Source of the DNA: Candidatus Obscuribacterales bacterium
Lineage (GTDB): Bacteria; Cyanobacteriota; Vampirovibrionia; Obscuribacterales; Obscuribacteraceae
Assembly: GCA_019747875.1 (NCBI GenBank)
Contig: JAIEQI010000031.1
Location: forward strand, 62,001-126,000
Direction of reading: 5' to 3'
Length of the DNA stretch: 64,000 nt
Shown: piece after piece, positions 25,207-33,635 of the stretch
Position numbering within the stretch: position 1 is the first letter of the stretch
Layout of the letters: each line of letters starts with the position of its first letter
Notes under the pieces: generated by a model
Told to the model about the DNA's origin: nothing
Databases searched by the model: none
The model's input: the letters and a program-made list of their open reading frames with translations, nothing else
Program-made: the position numbers and the translations under genes

Positions 25207-26292
25207 ATGAGGATTCATGACGAATCTCTAGCTAATTCCTGGATGGGACCGGGTTTTCGTCCCCATCCCCTGCTGCGAAGCTCTCATTTAATGTCGATCG
25301 TGCCTGGTTTCTTGCCTCGACCGCTCCGGCGCTTCGCAAGAGGTGGGAAGCGCCGGATCTTCAAGATAGACGAAAAAACAAGCCTTTTGGGATATTGCCA
25401 TTTCCGGGAAGGGGCTGACTCGGACAATCCAACGGTGCTCCTGCTCCACGGACTGGAAGGCTCCAGCGAGTCTAGTCACGTCCTGGGAATCGGATATAAG
25501 GCTTTTATGAACGGCTTTAATGTGGTTCGATTGAACATGCGGAACTGCGGCGGTTCAATCGATTATGCTGAATCTCTTTACCATGCCGGACTTTACGCCG
25601 ATCCGCTCAAAGTTATCGAGACTTTGCTTGGGGAAAGACCAAATAGCAAATTCATACTTTGTGGATATTCCTTAGGGGGCAATCTGCTCCTGAACAGCGC
25701 GATCGCTGCGGGGAGTTCACAATGCGAAACTGCGCGCGGACAAAGCAGTGGATTCAAATCTGAAAATAGTATTCTGGCAGTCTGCACGGTGTCGCCGTGC
25801 ATAGATCTTGCAGCCGCAGTCGATACCATCGAGAAGCCTGAAAATCAGATATATCAGAACTGGTTCTTGCGCACCATGAAGCAAAAGATAACGGAGAAAG
25901 CCAAACAGCAAAGAAGAAGCTTTGACATCAGCTCGATGAAAAGTATAAAAACGATTCGCGAATTTGATGACAGGTTTACGGCACCAGACGGTGGTTACGG
26001 GACGGCAGAGCGCTACTACTTTGAAGCAAGTGCCAAGTCCCGGCTCAAAGATATAAACATCCCGTGCTTGATAATCGCCTCCAAGGACGATCCACTTGTC
26101 CCGTTTGAATCTTTTGCAACACTCGATATATCCAATGACATGATCGAGCTTCTGATAACAAGTGAAGGTGGGCACGGTGGATTTTTTCAAGAATCTCAAG
26201 AAGAAGAAGATCACTTCGATCAATTCTGGGCTGAAAACCGAGTCGTAGCCTACATTCGGGAAGTCAGTAGTCGCGCAAAAAACGGAACATGA
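25207..26292 (+). CDS. YheT-like alpha/beta hydrolase
   Basis: 361 residues, close to the usual YheT/UPF0017 length. It has the family N-terminus (GFRPHPLLRSSHLMSIVPGFL), the oxyanion strand VLLLHGLEGSSESSHV, the RNCGGS segment, the nucleophile elbow GYSLGGN, the acid segment SKDDPLVPF and the catalytic His in EGGHGGFF, so the Ser-Asp-His triad is complete. Such hydrolases act on carboxyl or acyl esters, with natural substrates mostly unknown. The stop TGA shares ATGA with the start of a 52-codon frame, suggesting coupled translation. Confidence 0.9.
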   Translation: MRIHDESLANSWMGPGFRPHPLLRSSHLMSIVPGFLPRPLRRFARGGKRRIFKIDEKTSLLGYCHFREGADSDNPTVLLLHGLEGSSESSHVLGIGYKAFMNGFNVVRLNMRNCGGSIDYAESLYHAGLYADPLKVIETLLGERPNSKFILCGYSLGGNLLLNSAIAAGSSQCETARGQSSGFKSENSILAVCTVSPCIDLAAAVDTIEKPENQIYQNWFLRTMKQKITEKAKQQRRSFDISSMKSIKTIREFDDRFTAPDGGYGTAERYYFEASAKSRLKDINIPCLIIASKDDPLVPFESFATLDISNDMIELLITSEGGHGGFFQESQEEEDHFDQFWAENRVVAYIREVSSRAKNGT

Positions 26293-26447
26293 TCGTAATT
26301 TCGTCAAGCATTATCTTCGCTATAAGAAAAATGGCAATTACAAAATGTCGCTTTTGCAGTAGGATTGTAGCGATTACTATTGTTATGGCAGTCGGATTCT
26401 GTGGCACAAAATCAGGGGATCCAGAAGAGCGAGGAGGATGGTTGTGA
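26289..26447 (+). CDS. 52-residue ORF coupled on both sides (candidate)
   Basis: The ATG overlaps the hydrolase stop (ATGA, 26289-26292) and its own TGA overlaps the GTG of the next gene (GTGA, 26444-26447). It encodes a short basic segment (MAITKCRFCSR), a hydrophobic stretch (IVAITIVMAVGFC) and a polar tail. Double overlap of this kind is typical of translational coupling. The peptide may be a membrane or exported micro-protein, or only a translated bridge. Confidence 0.42.
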   Translation: MIVISSSIIFAIRKMAITKCRFCSRIVAITIVMAVGFCGTKSGDPEERGGWL

Positions 26448-26857
26448 AGAGATCTATGATCGCCGCAACGTTGGCATTCGTAGCGTCGCTGGGAGTTGTT
26501 GCTCCAGCATTCGCAGACGGCGATGAGCCGCTTGATAAGGTAGTAGGCGGATCGGTTTGGGTCACCAGACTTGGTGGCGTGGCAGCCGGTTCTGCAGTTG
26601 GCACACCAATTGCAGCGGTTCGTCAAACAGTTAAAGCTTACAGAGATTGGACACCTAACTTGGCTGACAAGGTAGGCGGAAAAGATTGCGGACCAGCTTG
26701 TGGCTTGGTCAGCTTGGTCACTCTCCCAGCTGCAGTAGTCTGGGGCGGAGTTACAGGACCGTACTATGGAGTAAAGAACGGCATGCAGGATGGATTCAAC
26801 AATCCATTCACACACCAATCGTTCTCCATGGACGCTGATTACGACTCAGGCAAATAA
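26444..26857 (+). CDS. Small exported protein
   Basis: 137 residues from GTG 26444, chosen because GAGGAGG is six bases upstream; ATG 26438 is in frame but touches the ribosome-binding site. The signal peptide is MKRSMIAATLAFVASLGVVAPAFA (cut before DGDEP). The mature part has Gly/Val/Ala-rich segments (LGGVAAGSAVGTPIAAVRQTVKAY and CGLVSLVTLPAAVVWGGVTGPYYG) and two Cys (DCGPAC). It resembles exported 'hypothetical membrane-associated' proteins; I know no function. It is the third gene of a coupled unit and is followed by RNA motif copy C and a terminator. Confidence 0.75.
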   Translation: MKRSMIAATLAFVASLGVVAPAFADGDEPLDKVVGGSVWVTRLGGVAAGSAVGTPIAAVRQTVKAYRDWTPNLADKVGGKDCGPACGLVSLVTLPAAVVWGGVTGPYYGVKNGMQDGFNNPFTHQSFSMDADYDSGK

Positions 26858-26859
26858 GA

Positions 26860-26915
26860 GTCGTTCAAGCGAAGGAAGTGAAAGGGGCGCCAGCCCAGTG
26901 AATTTCCAGAACGAC
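26860..26915 (+). ncRNA. Repeated structured RNA motif, copy C
   Basis: Closing stem GTCGTTC/GAACGAC (26860-26866 with 26909-26915), then AAGCGAA, a stem GGAAGT/ATTTCC (26874-26879 with 26902-26907), a 5x5 purine-rich internal loop GAAAG/AGTGA, and an inner stem GGGC/GCCC with a four-base loop. Three more copies share this plan (27279, 46880 and 49404) with changed but still paired stem bases. It lies right after a stop codon and 18 bases before an intrinsic terminator. Confidence 0.65.
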
Positions 26916-26932
26916 TGAAAAGTGTTGTCAAA

Positions 26933-26978
26933 TTGCCCAGCCCCGATTATTCTATGAGGGGCTGGGCAATTGTCTTTT
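26933..26978 (+). terminator. Strong intrinsic terminator
   Basis: A 12-base perfect stem TTGCCCAGCCCC/GGGGCTGGGCAA is followed by TTGTCTTTTT. It ends the hydrolase/small-protein unit and slightly precedes the next start codon. Confidence 0.88.
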
Positions 26979-26990
26979 TGTGAGGTTGTT

Positions 26991-27245
26991 ATGGTTGAAA
27001 CGCAACTAAAACTTGACGACTATGTACAAAAAATCCTGAAGACGAAGACGTCAGCAGATCTTTTGAAGATTCTGGCAGACTTCCGCAAGGGCGAGTGGAC
27101 CGACGCCGAGCGCCAGAAGGTGTCACATACATATATGCGCGTCCTGGAGAACATCATGAAAGCGTCTCCAGATGAAGTCAAAGCTAGTACAGCCCCAACA
27201 CCAGCACCGGCCAACGATGGCCCGGTTTGGTACGAAAAGATGTAA
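26991..27245 (+). CDS. Small hypothetical soluble protein
   Basis: 84 residues from ATG 26991 with GAGG upstream. It starts MVETQLKLDDYVQKILK and is helical in the first 60 residues (TSADLLKILADFRKGEWTDAERQKVSHTYMRVLENI). The tail is Ala/Pro/Thr-rich, ending GPVWYEKM. The tail style (PAP linker then a short aromatic end) is unusual for so small a protein. No family known. It starts 13 bases after the terminator hairpin. Confidence 0.65.
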   Translation: MVETQLKLDDYVQKILKTKTSADLLKILADFRKGEWTDAERQKVSHTYMRVLENIMKASPDEVKASTAPTPAPANDGPVWYEKM

Positions 27246-27278
27246 GGCTTCTTGGTTGCCGGACGCCCATTCTGGGAA

Positions 27279-27328
27279 GATAGCATAGAGTTGAGAGGGT
27301 GACAGCCCAATAGACTCTGGAGCATATC
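27279..27328 (+). ncRNA. Repeated structured RNA motif, copy D
   Basis: AGC at 27283, stem AGAGTT/GACTCT (27287-27292 with 27313-27318), internal loop GAGA/AATA and inner stem GGGT/GCCC (27297-27300 with 27305-27308) closed by GACA. Outer GATA/TATC can pair. It keeps the 3' GGAGC of the other copies but has a reduced internal loop, so it is the most divergent copy. Confidence 0.5.
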
Positions 27329-27357
27329 AAAGGATTCTCAGGAGCTCCTAAACGGAG

Positions 27358-29325
27358 ATGGCGCAGACAAGAAAGACAAACTGGAAGCTGTTCATAAATG
27401 AGAGCATAGTGATGGTTTTGCACTTGACTCTGGCAGTCTTCTTTTGTCGTATAGCTGTCTCAGTCAACGAACTCTACCACGCGCAACTACAGGCGGTGGC
27501 AGCTGCGATCGTCGCAATGTGCTTTTTGATCCCTCTGCTTATTCATGTGCTGGATCTCTGGGCGCGTTTATTGGCTGCAGCGCGCGAGGAGATTTTTGCG
27601 ATCAAACTGCTTGAATTTTCGATTGCATGGCATAAAAAGCTTTTCGGCGAAAACAATGCCTGGATGGCGGAAAAAGAAGCAATCTTAGCGGATGTGTATT
27701 ATGACTGGGACAAGAGAGATGACGCGAAAACGCTCTTCGAATCTGCCTGGAAGCATTTTAAGAATGCACGCCCTAAATTCCCACCATTGCATCCGTCAAT
27801 GCAAAATTACGTTACTCTTTTGACAAATGAGCAAGATCAACCCACTGTTCATGAAATCCAAAACGAGCTAAAAACCGCCAACAGACTGATTCTTGCCCAG
27901 CGCCTTTTATCTTTCGCTGTAACTATTCCAAGCATTATTTTCATGGTTTCAATTCATGCATTGGAATTGGAAATATCAGCAAAAAATTCCGAAATGCACA
28001 CACTTGATTCACTCAAAGGAATAAATGCGCTGTCCAAGCTCGAATCCGCCGTACTTGGAGAATACGCGGGGGCCCTGGTTTATGCGGATTATGCCAGTGC
28101 GTTTGAAGACGCAAATCAATTTGCTGAAATGACATGGTGCGTTAACAAAGCAATTGCCATCGTGCAGGAAACAGCGCAGCCGGATCCAATCCTGACTCTA
28201 AGTCTGTTGAATCAGAAATCACTGGGACTGATACTCACGAACAAAACGGATGAAGCAAGAAAAGCTCTGCAGGCGGCTCTAAAACTGGCTGGTACGCTAG
28301 CCGACTCCAACCCGAACACGAGCACTAATGTCTGGTCTCGCAATTTCAAAATTCGCAAGGAACAAGAGAAAGCAGAGCAAAATCTTGCTGAGCTAGAACG
28401 GCTTGAAGGAAACTATTCCATCGCAGAAAAATTGTATCTCAAAGTTTGTGGTCTTAAATCCGACATGACATGGGATACAGCAAGCAAGAGTGCAAATTCC
28501 ACGGAGCAGCCATCTGAAAAAGGCCAGTCCGGATTAGCCAAGGAAGTGGTTTATGCAACGAAGGTTGTGGATACGATCCAACTTATCGATAGGTTGCACA
28601 AGTTACAACACATCGAATCAAAATTGAATCAACCTGATAAGAGTCTGGCAATTCAGAAAAGAATTTGCGAGTTATTGGATCGCGGATACAGCCTTGAACA
28701 GCTGAGCGCTAAGCCCGCCAGCGAATGCGATTTCGGAGTGAGAGAAGCTGCACGAGAGCTTGATGTTTGCTCCTTAATGCTGGCAGAGGCTGGCCGAAAA
28801 GAGGAGTCGATCCAGTATTTAAACAAAGCCGAAGCCTTGAGAAGTAAGCATAGTCGTACTCTCAAGTTGGATGCAGAACAGCAAGATTCTTTAGTCAATA
28901 TTTGCACGACAGTTACCAACGGGCTACTTGCAGCGAAGTATCGCTCTGATAACTGGCAGGAAAAAATGGGAAGGCTGGTAAAAAGCGAGCTAAGCAGTAA
29001 GGGTGCTCAATCCTCTTTGGCAAGATTGCCATGGTACGAACACGAAAGCCCCAAGAAAGATTCGCCACAAAAGTCAAAGATCGGAAAAAAATTGGAGATA
29101 AATATTTCGCCGCTCTCTATTCGAAACAGTCCGGATGGCTCTGGAATTGCTGTAGACGTGCAAGGAAGCGTCAAGATTTACTCAGGTGAGAGGGCTCAAA
29201 ACGCTGAAGAACAAAAATTCAATTTTGCTTATTTAGTCAAGGACAGCAGCAAGGACAAGTCAGCAAAGGCAGTCATAGAAGGCTTTCTGGACAATCAGCC
29301 CCTGACGTCGATTCAGCTGGACTGA
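27358..29325 (+). CDS. Large membrane-anchored TPR-like protein
   Basis: 655 residues. The first 80 residues hold two hydrophobic helices (VMVLHLTLAVFFCRIAVSV and AAAIVAMCFLIPLLIHVLDL) and a third lies near residues 185-205 (FAVTIPSIIFMVSIHAL). The rest is TPR-like helix pairs, for example YADYASAFEDANQFAEMTWCVNKAIAI, LLNQKSLGLILTNKTDEARKALQAALKLAG and LERLEGNYSIAEKLYLKVCG. The last 80 residues are beta-like (LEINISPLSIRNSPDGSGIAVDVQGSV). Probably an inner-membrane scaffold with soluble repeats. It stands between two unrelated genes and carries RNA copy D in its leader. Confidence 0.8.
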   Translation: MAQTRKTNWKLFINESIVMVLHLTLAVFFCRIAVSVNELYHAQLQAVAAAIVAMCFLIPLLIHVLDLWARLLAAAREEIFAIKLLEFSIAWHKKLFGENNAWMAEKEAILADVYYDWDKRDDAKTLFESAWKHFKNARPKFPPLHPSMQNYVTLLTNEQDQPTVHEIQNELKTANRLILAQRLLSFAVTIPSIIFMVSIHALELEISAKNSEMHTLDSLKGINALSKLESAVLGEYAGALVYADYASAFEDANQFAEMTWCVNKAIAIVQETAQPDPILTLSLLNQKSLGLILTNKTDEARKALQAALKLAGTLADSNPNTSTNVWSRNFKIRKEQEKAEQNLAELERLEGNYSIAEKLYLKVCGLKSDMTWDTASKSANSTEQPSEKGQSGLAKEVVYATKVVDTIQLIDRLHKLQHIESKLNQPDKSLAIQKRICELLDRGYSLEQLSAKPASECDFGVREAARELDVCSLMLAEAGRKEESIQYLNKAEALRSKHSRTLKLDAEQQDSLVNICTTVTNGLLAAKYRSDNWQEKMGRLVKSELSSKGAQSSLARLPWYEHESPKKDSPQKSKIGKKLEINISPLSIRNSPDGSGIAVDVQGSVKIYSGERAQNAEEQKFNFAYLVKDSSKDKSAKAVIEGFLDNQPLTSIQLD

Positions 29326-29387
29326 ATCCACCTTACTGAAGCTTCCAGGAAAGAAAAAACGCGGTAGGCGGGCGAAACGAACGCGCC

Positions 29388-29624
29388 TTACGGATCAATC
29401 ATGGTGTCCTGAAGGGTTCCCATAATCAATTTTGTGAGCTCTTGCGCCTCGGGAGTATCAAACTTGTAGTTGGTCTGAATCAGCTTTATGGCTTCTGCGC
29501 GCTTTCCCATGAGCAAAAGCTGCTTAAGCTGTATGAAAAATGGATCGTCGTGCTTCAATCCAGCAAATGCTATCTGCACTTCTGATTTGTCGTCACCCTT
29601 ATTAGCCTGCTCGCCACTTGCCAT
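29388..29624 (-). CDS. Small soluble TPR-like hypothetical protein
   Basis: 78 residues. After a charged N-terminus (MASGEQANKGDDKSEVQ) it has the pattern DPFFIQLKQLLLMGKRAEAIKLIQTNYKFDTPEAQELTKLI, a helix pair like those in ribosomal-protein-bL12-type or single TPR proteins ('G.k.eAI.li'). AGG stands six bases before the ATG. Convergent with the large TPR gene. Confidence 0.6.
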   Translation of the reverse strand: MASGEQANKGDDKSEVQIAFAGLKHDDPFFIQLKQLLLMGKRAEAIKLIQTNYKFDTPEAQELTKLIMGTLQDTMIDP

Positions 29625-29813
29625 CTGGAACCTGCTTCCCCCCGGCGGATTTCAACCACCTCTGAATTATTCCCATTATCTACTTTTTGCAGGCATCTGC
29701 AATACGACTATGCTACTATTTTCAACAGCCCTTGAATGCGCTGTAAAGTGTGGCTTGGGCGTTTTTTCTTTCTCTTGAATCCATGGTCTACATAAACGTA
29801 TTTCGGAGCACAC

Positions 29814-31871
29814 ATGAATACGAGCAGTGATACTCGCGTTCTCGGTTTTGATATCAAATACCTCCAACAAGAATGGAAAGCGATCTTCAACAAGAAGACC
29901 GTTGTCTCTGACATTTGGGCCGGTGTGACGGTTGCGCTGGTCGCACTACCGCTCAACTTAGCTCTTGCAATTGCAGCAGGCGTGGAGCCAGGTGTTGGTG
30001 TGACCACAGGGATTATAGCCGGCACCATCGGATCTCTTCTGGGCGGACAAAGATATGCAATCACCGGTCCTGCCGCTGCCATGGCTGTTGTGCTCATCGA
30101 AATTGCGCAGCGTTACGGAATCCAGGCCATTTGGCTGGTGGGCCTTATAGCCGGTGTTTTTCAAATCTTGTCTGGGGCTTTTCGTCTGGGAAAACTTATC
30201 GCCTTTATTCCCATGCCCGTTATTATCGGATTTGCCAATGCCATCGGCATACTGGTTATATTCAATTCGCTAGACGATCTCTTGGGCTTACCAACAAAAC
30301 CGATCGCACATGCTGGCGCTGCAACAGCACCCTTAGCCGGGCATCCCCTGGTCCCTGAATTCATCCAAGACATTAGTCACCTGGTGCACAGATTGATCGT
30401 ACACCAGGAAGCCAACCTGCAAGCGATCATCATCGGAGCATTGGTTATCGCGATTGCGGTAGTAGTACCTCGATGGACAAAGCTAATTCCCGGACAGCTT
30501 GTAGCGATAGTGGTAGCATCTTTTGTCGCACACTATCTGAATTTCAACGTTCCAAGAATCATTGATATCAGCACGATACCAAGTTCGCTTCCGTTTCCAT
30601 CGATTCCAAATTTGCCTTGGGAAAACATTGATGTGCTCTTCTCGAGTGCTATTACAGTTTATTTGCTTGGCTCAATTGAATCTTTGCTATCAGCATCAGT
30701 TGCAGATGGTATGACCATGTCACGGAGACACCACTCCGATCAGGAGTTAATAGGGCAAGGGGTAGCAAACGTAGTAGTTCCATTTTTCGGTGGAATACCA
30801 GTGACTGGTGTTATCGCTCGCACAGCGGTCAACATCCGCGCTGGCGCCAAAACAAGGCTTTCAGGCATAGTACACTCAGCGGCTCTTCTCGGTTTGGTAA
30901 TGCTGCTGGCAAAACACGCTGAGCAGATACCACTTGCAGCTTTGGGTGGAATATTGACACTCACTGGGTTCCGCCTCATAGAAGCCGACGCATTCAAACA
31001 AGTGTGGCGCGCATCGCGCGGCGAAGCATATGTTGTTATCGCCACTACGGCAGCATCAGTTCTAATGGATTTGAACGCCGGTGTCGTTACCGGTCTGGTT
31101 CTCACTTGCGGAATGTTCATTAAGAAGATGTCTGCAGTGCGTATTTTTGCGGACGACGATCCTGATCGCCGCGCTTATGTTCGAGAACCAATGCCGACCT
31201 GCAAATTGGTGCGTACATTCCTTGTCGATGGACCTTTGTTCTTCGGTGCTGCCGAACGATTTACGGAAACGATTTTGTTTACACAGAACTTGAAGGGCAT
31301 TGTCCTCCACATGCGAGCCGTACACATCATGGACTTGACCGGTGCTGAAACATTGATGTCGATCCACGAGCAGCTCAAACGCAACAATGTTCGTTTGATA
31401 ATTGCCGAACTTCCGGCAGAACCGTTTGAGCTTCTGAAGAAAACAGGTCTGGTAGAAAAGATCGGCGAACAGAATTTCTACAAGGATTATGGTGAGGCAC
31501 TAGCACATACAAACAAGTGGATGCTTGACACCACCTGCCACGGATGCTCGGCCGTGTTAACTGGAGCAACTGGTCATCCAGGACCAAAAGACTGCGGCTT
31601 AAGACAAGCAATGGTGGCAGACAAAACGCATTATATGCCGCTGATCGGAGATGATCCTTGCAAGGCCATACTCCACCACGACAAACCAAAGCGGACTCAA
31701 GATCAAATAGAAACCATAACGACGACAACAACCACCACGACCACCGTAGTTACAACTGCGACAAAGAGCGAGCCAGAAGCCAAGCCCGAAGCCGAACCAG
31801 AACCGGTGCTTGTCGGTGACGCACAAACTTCCAGCGCAATAGCCGACGACTCCGAAGTAAAAGACGCTTAG
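29814..31871 (+). CDS. SulP-family anion transporter with STAS domain
   Basis: 685 residues. Transmembrane part residues ~25-430 with the SulP signatures GVTVALVALPLNLALAIAAGVEP, GGQRYAITGPAAAMAVVL and GIPVTGVIARTAVNIRAGAKT; a STAS domain follows (VRTFLVDGPLFFGAAERF, LHMRAVHIMDLTGAETL). The family moves sulfate, bicarbonate or other oxyanions, often with Na+ or H+. The C-terminus has an extra ~120 residues: a Cys/His-containing stretch (TTCHGCSAVLTGATGHPGPKDC), then a run of ten Thr, and a Pro/Glu/Ala-rich tail. That tail is not part of a usual SulP protein and may be a metal- or partner-binding addition. Monocistronic. Confidence 0.93.
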   Translation: MNTSSDTRVLGFDIKYLQQEWKAIFNKKTVVSDIWAGVTVALVALPLNLALAIAAGVEPGVGVTTGIIAGTIGSLLGGQRYAITGPAAAMAVVLIEIAQRYGIQAIWLVGLIAGVFQILSGAFRLGKLIAFIPMPVIIGFANAIGILVIFNSLDDLLGLPTKPIAHAGAATAPLAGHPLVPEFIQDISHLVHRLIVHQEANLQAIIIGALVIAIAVVVPRWTKLIPGQLVAIVVASFVAHYLNFNVPRIIDISTIPSSLPFPSIPNLPWENIDVLFSSAITVYLLGSIESLLSASVADGMTMSRRHHSDQELIGQGVANVVVPFFGGIPVTGVIARTAVNIRAGAKTRLSGIVHSAALLGLVMLLAKHAEQIPLAALGGILTLTGFRLIEADAFKQVWRASRGEAYVVIATTAASVLMDLNAGVVTGLVLTCGMFIKKMSAVRIFADDDPDRRAYVREPMPTCKLVRTFLVDGPLFFGAAERFTETILFTQNLKGIVLHMRAVHIMDLTGAETLMSIHEQLKRNNVRLIIAELPAEPFELLKKTGLVEKIGEQNFYKDYGEALAHTNKWMLDTTCHGCSAVLTGATGHPGPKDCGLRQAMVADKTHYMPLIGDDPCKAILHHDKPKRTQDQIETITTTTTTTTTVVTTATKSEPEAKPEAEPEPVLVGDAQTSSAIADDSEVKDA

Positions 31872-32095
31872 TGAACCTGAGCGCGATCGAGCTCTGTGAC
31901 GTCCGGTTCGCTCCCGGCAGCGTCGGCATCTTGCCGGCTTCTAATTCTCTGCGAGCGATTTCGCTCTTCATCATAGGACGACTATTCCGGACGCTGCCAA
32001 CCCGAAACATTTGACAGTCAGCAGGAAGTCTCCCTGTTCAGGACAGATCCACATGTTTTTTCAATTCCGCTCTGGAATTAGCGGTGAAAATAAAT

Positions 32096-32173
32096 AGAAG
32101 GATTCCGTTTTACTCCTTCAGAGCCTCTGGGTGAAATCCCAACTTAACTCGTCGACGGATACGGAATCCTTCT
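32096..32173. terminator. Large hairpin between convergent genes
   Basis: Perfect 13-base arms AGAAGGATTCCGT/ACGGAATCCTTCT enclose 52 bases that hold a second hairpin TGGG-TGAAAT-CCCA (32128-32141). On the minus strand the stem is followed by ATTTATTTT. It lies between the ends of the SulP gene (+) and the AhpD-like gene (-), so a bidirectional terminator or 3'-end stabiliser is the simplest reading. A resemblance of GGGTGAAATCCC to riboflavin riboswitch wording is partial only. Confidence 0.6.
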
Positions 32174-32198
32174 GCTAGTTCGCTTAATAGGACTGTAC

Positions 32199-32744
32199 TT
32201 ACACAGGGAAAGCGGTCTTCACTTTCGGGAAGTCTACTTCAGGTTGCGCAATGTGATTGAAGTAGTTGGTATAGAGATTCAAGCTTACATTGGCGATAAT
32301 TTCTGCAACTTCGCCATCGTTGAAACCAGCTGCCTTCAAATCGGTAAGGTCAGAATCGGCCATTTCAGCGCGGCTTGTGACCATGATGCGGACGAAGCGC
32401 AACGCAGCGTTGTACTTCGGATTTTCAGAGCGCTGTTCGCGTGCAAGCTCTAGCTCCTGATCGGTGAGGCCAACGCTCTTACCGATTGCAACGTGGGCTG
32501 ACAAACAATATTCGCAAACGTTGGTTTCTGCAACAGCGATAGCGATGATCTCACGCAGTTTCGCATCCAGCATGCCACCGGCTAATGCTTCGCTAAACTT
32601 GAGATATCCTTCCAAAGCAGCTGGGGAATTTCCGAGCAATTGAAATACGTTCGGAACGCGTCCCAACTTCTTGTTGATTCCATCAAACAATTCTTTGGTT
32701 TTTCCGGTAGCTTTGTCCGGGGTGACTGGATTAAGTCGGTTCAT
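32199..32744 (-). CDS. AhpD/carboxymuconolactone decarboxylase-like protein
   Basis: 181 residues, GAGAGG before the ATG. The core holds LREIIAIAVAETNVCEYCLSAHVAIGKSVGL, i.e. the E...CxxC...H signature of AhpD-like peroxidase-associated proteins. N-terminal LNPVTPDKATGKTKELFDGI and C-terminal LTDLKAAGFNDGEVAEIIANVSLNLYTNYFNHIAQPEVDFP match the uncharacterised peroxidase-related subgroup. The Cys pair would act in thiol-based peroxide or alkylhydroperoxide reduction in the cytoplasm. Monocistronic. Confidence 0.92.
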   Translation of the reverse strand: MNRLNPVTPDKATGKTKELFDGINKKLGRVPNVFQLLGNSPAALEGYLKFSEALAGGMLDAKLREIIAIAVAETNVCEYCLSAHVAIGKSVGLTDQELELAREQRSENPKYNAALRFVRIMVTSRAEMADSDLTDLKAAGFNDGEVAEIIANVSLNLYTNYFNHIAQPEVDFPKVKTAFPV

Positions 32745-33019
32745 TTTTACCTCTCCAATGACTCGTTGCCGCCGGTTGCCAAGACGGACGAGTGGTTATA
32801 GTTAAGCCTCGCTTTATACCATGTTCCGCACTCGCTTCCCTTAATTCAACGACTTTTCGGCGTTTTCGGCGTTTCATTTAGACGTCACTGGCTGTTCGGG
32901 AGTGACAAAAAGCCTGTACAATTACCGCCTACAAGAAATGCTCGGTTCCGCTGCAGGCCGAATATCTCTTTGTGGATTCCTAAGGTTGGGCTTCGACAGC
33001 AACACATACGGAGATCGCA

Positions 33020-33607
33020 ATGAAAGCTATAGTTGCTTCTTTTATACTTCTCTTGATGGCAACTCCTTGCCATGCTCAGATTCTCCAAAATCTAGCCAAG
33101 GAGTTCATTGGTGGACAAACAAGCGCGTCCCCGTCGAATCCAACGCAGGGCGCATCACCATCAAATCCTACACAAGGGTTTTCACCATCGAATCCGACAA
33201 CACAGTATCAAGTGGCACCAATGGTGACACCACCACCGATGCAACTTTCGACTCCCGATTTGAGCACCGCTCAAGGTGTTCTGACCGGCACAACAGCGTT
33301 GCCACCGGGATATTACTCAATTACAAATATGCAGACCGGACAAGCCTTTTATTTAAGCGTTGCACCAGGCGGACAAACATTTGCAATTGATCCTCGCACA
33401 GTTCAGGGATTCAATACCGCCCAACAACAGGTTCCACAACAGCCACAAGAACCGGTTGATGCCCAGGCACAAGCTCCAGCCCAGCCGACTATGACGCAAC
33501 AAGCAATGTCAAAAGTTGGAGCCGCAGCGAAATCCACTCTAACGAATTATTTGCAAAACAAACTCGCACCAACAGTAATCCCCACAGGCGCAGCAGCCCC
33601 TCAATAA
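33020..33607 (+). CDS. Secreted Pro/Gln-rich protein
   Basis: 195 residues. Signal peptide MKAIVASFILLLMATPCHAQ. The mature start has three tandem copies of SPSNPTQG-type octapeptides. The middle (GVLTGTTALPPGYYSITNMQTGQAFYLSVAPGGQTFAI) may be a small folded domain. The C-terminal third is Gln/Pro/Ala-rich. It is probably a surface or periplasmic extended protein. It is convergent with the exosortase gene, 28 bases apart. No enzymatic motif. Confidence 0.75.
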   Translation: MKAIVASFILLLMATPCHAQILQNLAKEFIGGQTSASPSNPTQGASPSNPTQGFSPSNPTTQYQVAPMVTPPPMQLSTPDLSTAQGVLTGTTALPPGYYSITNMQTGQAFYLSVAPGGQTFAIDPRTVQGFNTAQQQVPQQPQEPVDAQAQAPAQPTMTQQAMSKVGAAAKSTLTNYLQNKLAPTVIPTGAAAPQ

Positions 33608-33635
33608 TCGATCGAGAGCCTGCAGGTATTGACAT

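Noticed and set aside
26264-26818. 184-codon minus-strand frame
   Set aside because: Antisense to the coupled hydrolase/small-protein unit, which has good starts and signal peptide.
32127-32142. GGGTGAAATCCC as a riboflavin (FMN) riboswitch signature
   Set aside because: Only a fragment of the consensus is present, it lies at gene ends, and no riboflavin gene is near.
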